Shown: positions 62,798-64,000 of the stretch, one piece after another
Layout: each line of letters starts with the position of its first letter
Numbering within the stretch: position 1 is the first letter of the stretch
NCBI RefSeq assembly: GCF_004345645.1
Contig: NZ_SLWS01000007.1
Coordinates: 248,001 to 312,000, forward strand
Source: Actinocrispum wychmicini
GTDB lineage: Bacteria > Actinomycetota > Actinomycetes > Mycobacteriales > Pseudonocardiaceae
Reading direction: 5' to 3'
Length of the DNA: 64,000 nucleotides
Program-made: the position numbers and the translations under genes
The notes under the pieces: model-generated
What the model was told of the DNA's origin: nothing
Seen by the model: the letters and a program-made list of their open reading frames with translations, nothing else
Databases searched by the model: none

Positions 62798-64000
62798 ATG
62801 TCCGCGTTCGGAACCGAACTACGCAGCCTTCGCGAGCGGGCCGGGATGTCATTGACAACGCTGGCCAAGCTCGTCCCGACGTCGAAGGGATACCTCAGCA
62901 GGATCGAGAACGGCAAGGTCAATGCGAGTCGCGGTATCGCGGCGGCGTGTGACAGGGCGCTGGACGCGAAAGGGCGGCTGTGCGCGCTGGCCACTCGCTC
63001 GGCCGGGCCCGGCCGGCCACCCGGACCGGTCGGACTTCCGGCCGGCACCCGGCATTTCGTCGGCCGGGAGACGGAATTGGCCCGGTTGTCGGCGATGTTG
63101 CTCCATCAGGACGCCGTCCGGGTGTGCGTTGTACACGGCATGGCCGGCGTCGGGAAGACAGCGGTCGCCATTTCCGCGGCTCGTGCGGTGATCGACGACT
63201 TTCCGGACGGATGCCTGTTTTTCGACCTACGCGGCCACACGCCGGGCGCCCCTGTGCTGACCGCCGAGGAAGGGCTGCGCCGGGTCCTCGGGCTGGTCGA
63301 CGTACCCGGCGAGAAGATCCCACCGGACGTCGAAGGGCAGGCGAACCTGCTGCAGACGCTGTTGCGCGGACGCCGGGTGTTGTTCGTCTTCGACAACGTC
63401 CGTACCGCCGACCAGGTCCGGCTGTTGCTGCCGGCGGAACCCGGCTGCCGGGTGATCATCACCAGCCGCGGGCGGCTGGCCGCCCTGGACGACGCGTGGC
63501 CCGTCCCGCTCGACGTGCTTCCCCAGGCAGAAGCCGTGGCGTTGTTCCGATCGGTGGCCGGGCCGTCGGTGGCCGCGGACGACAAGGCTGTGCGGGACAT
63601 CGTGGCCTGCTGTGGCCTGCTCCCGCTGGCCATCCGGATCGCGGCGGCGCGGTTGGTCGCTGGCGGATGGACCACCGCGGGCCTGCTCGGCCGGTTGACC
63701 AGCCAGGACACCCGGCTCAGCTCGCTGAACGACGGCGAACGCAGCGTCGAGGCGGTGTTCAAGGTGTCCTACGACGCGCTTCCCGCCGAGCAGCGCTGGT
63801 TGTTCGGCTTGCTGGCGTTGCACCCGGCCACCGCGGCCGAGATCACCGCCGTGCACGCGTTGGCCGGCTTGGCCCCGGACGAGACCGACCGGCTGCTAGA
63901 CCGGCTGCACGACGCCCACCTGGTGACTCGCAACCAGGCCGGGTTCATCGAGGTGCACGACCTGACGCGGATGTTCGCTGTCAGGTACGCGTTGCCCGAG
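62798..64000 (+). CDS. XRE-NB-ARC (STAND) regulator, 3' end outside window
   Basis: 401 codons are present and the frame is open at the edge. Residues 1-65 are an XRE helix-turn-helix (ELRSLRERAGMSLTTLAKLV, SKGYLSRIENGKVNASRGIA). A linker leads to FVGRETELARLSAMLLH and the NB-ARC ATPase: Walker A GMAGVGKT at 114-121, Walker B RRVLFVFDNV near 192, sensor CRVIITSRG, GLLPLAIRIAAARL, then a winged-helix-like region ending VHDLTRMFAVRYA. A TPR C-terminus is expected beyond the window. Start ATG at 62798 after GAGAGGGGG. ATP- and ligand-switched DNA binding is the likely activity; the upstream peptide and GTTTC repeats are candidate partners. Confidence 0.9.
   Translation, partial: MSAFGTELRSLRERAGMSLTTLAKLVPTSKGYLSRIENGKVNASRGIAAACDRALDAKGRLCALATRSAGPGRPPGPVGLPAGTRHFVGRETELARLSAMLLHQDAVRVCVVHGMAGVGKTAVAISAARAVIDDFPDGCLFFDLRGHTPGAPVLTAEEGLRRVLGLVDVPGEKIPPDVEGQANLLQTLLRGRRVLFVFDNVRTADQVRLLLPAEPGCRVIITSRGRLAALDDAWPVPLDVLPQAEAVALFRSVAGPSVAADDKAVRDIVACCGLLPLAIRIAAARLVAGGWTTAGLLGRLTSQDTRLSSLNDGERSVEAVFKVSYDALPAEQRWLFGLLALHPATAAEITAVHALAGLAPDETDRLLDRLHDAHLVTRNQAGFIEVHDLTRMFAVRYALPE

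Overview
The window is high-GC actinomycete DNA. Many genes start with GTG, and neighbours often overlap by 4 bp (ATGA, GTGA or TTGA). Twin-arginine lipoproteins, SARP/NB-ARC regulators, an aromatic prenyltransferase-P450 remnant and giant secreted RHS proteins all fit an antibiotic-producing filamentous actinomycete. Pseudonocardiales (Lentzea, Kibdelosporangium, Saccharothrix or relatives) is my inference, not a demonstrated assignment. I saw no tRNA, rRNA, CRISPR array or replication origin.

Layout. 0-5.95 kb: an exported PD40/TolB-like propeller protein cut by the window edge, a LuxR-type regulator, a membrane-anchored NEW3-like protein, a TetR regulator, and a divergent DUF1761-like membrane protein/HxlR regulator pair. 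6.4-16.5 kb (minus strand): a polymorphic-toxin operon. A 2626-residue RHS protein with a Hint domain and a restriction-endonuclease-fold tip overlaps its presumed immunity gene by 4 bp, and that gene overlaps a Tat-exported DyP-type peroxidase lipoprotein. 16.7-20.6 kb: a decaying biosynthetic island with an ArsR-like regulator, a methyltransferase lacking its SAM-binding motif, a CloQ/NphB-type prenyltransferase with an internal deletion, and an intact P450. 20.9-22.3 kb: a short-chain dehydrogenase remnant and an HSL-family esterase.

22.8-30.4 kb is the most coherent functional unit. A uridine-phosphorylase-like enzyme and a CynX-type permease are divergent from an FCD regulator, an NMT1/THI5-like binding protein, an ABC ATPase, a fused two-domain permease and a cytosine-deaminase-like amidohydrolase. 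A perfect 10-bp palindrome lies between the two arms. This looks like a regulated nucleobase/nucleoside uptake and salvage system. 30.5-32.3 kb: an MFS exporter with a divergent HxlR regulator. A 13-bp-stem terminator then separates it from 32.4-45.5 kb, a two-gene operon of a six-LamG secreted protein and a second RHS protein whose tip is a guanyl-specific (RNase Sa/barnase-like) RNase. No immunity gene is visible beside that RNase.

45.6-49.8 kb: LysR and TetR regulators and an FtsX-type permease without an ATPase. 49.9-52.2 kb: a 15-bp inverted repeat, a broken trypsin-like protease, a small exported protein and an intact IS3-family element. 52.3-55.2 kb: a SARP-NB-ARC-TPR regulator with a tandem 11-bp-period repeat in its promoter. 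55.3-59.5 kb is an IS graveyard (IS701, IS630, ISL3 and integrase scraps) mixed with small unknown genes, an RHS C-terminal fragment and a PH-like membrane protein that may be its orphan immunity. 59.8-64 kb: a TPR protein, an unknown conserved-looking protein, and a 17-residue hydrophobic peptide ORF with a strong Shine-Dalgarno just upstream of an XRE-NB-ARC regulator that runs off the window.
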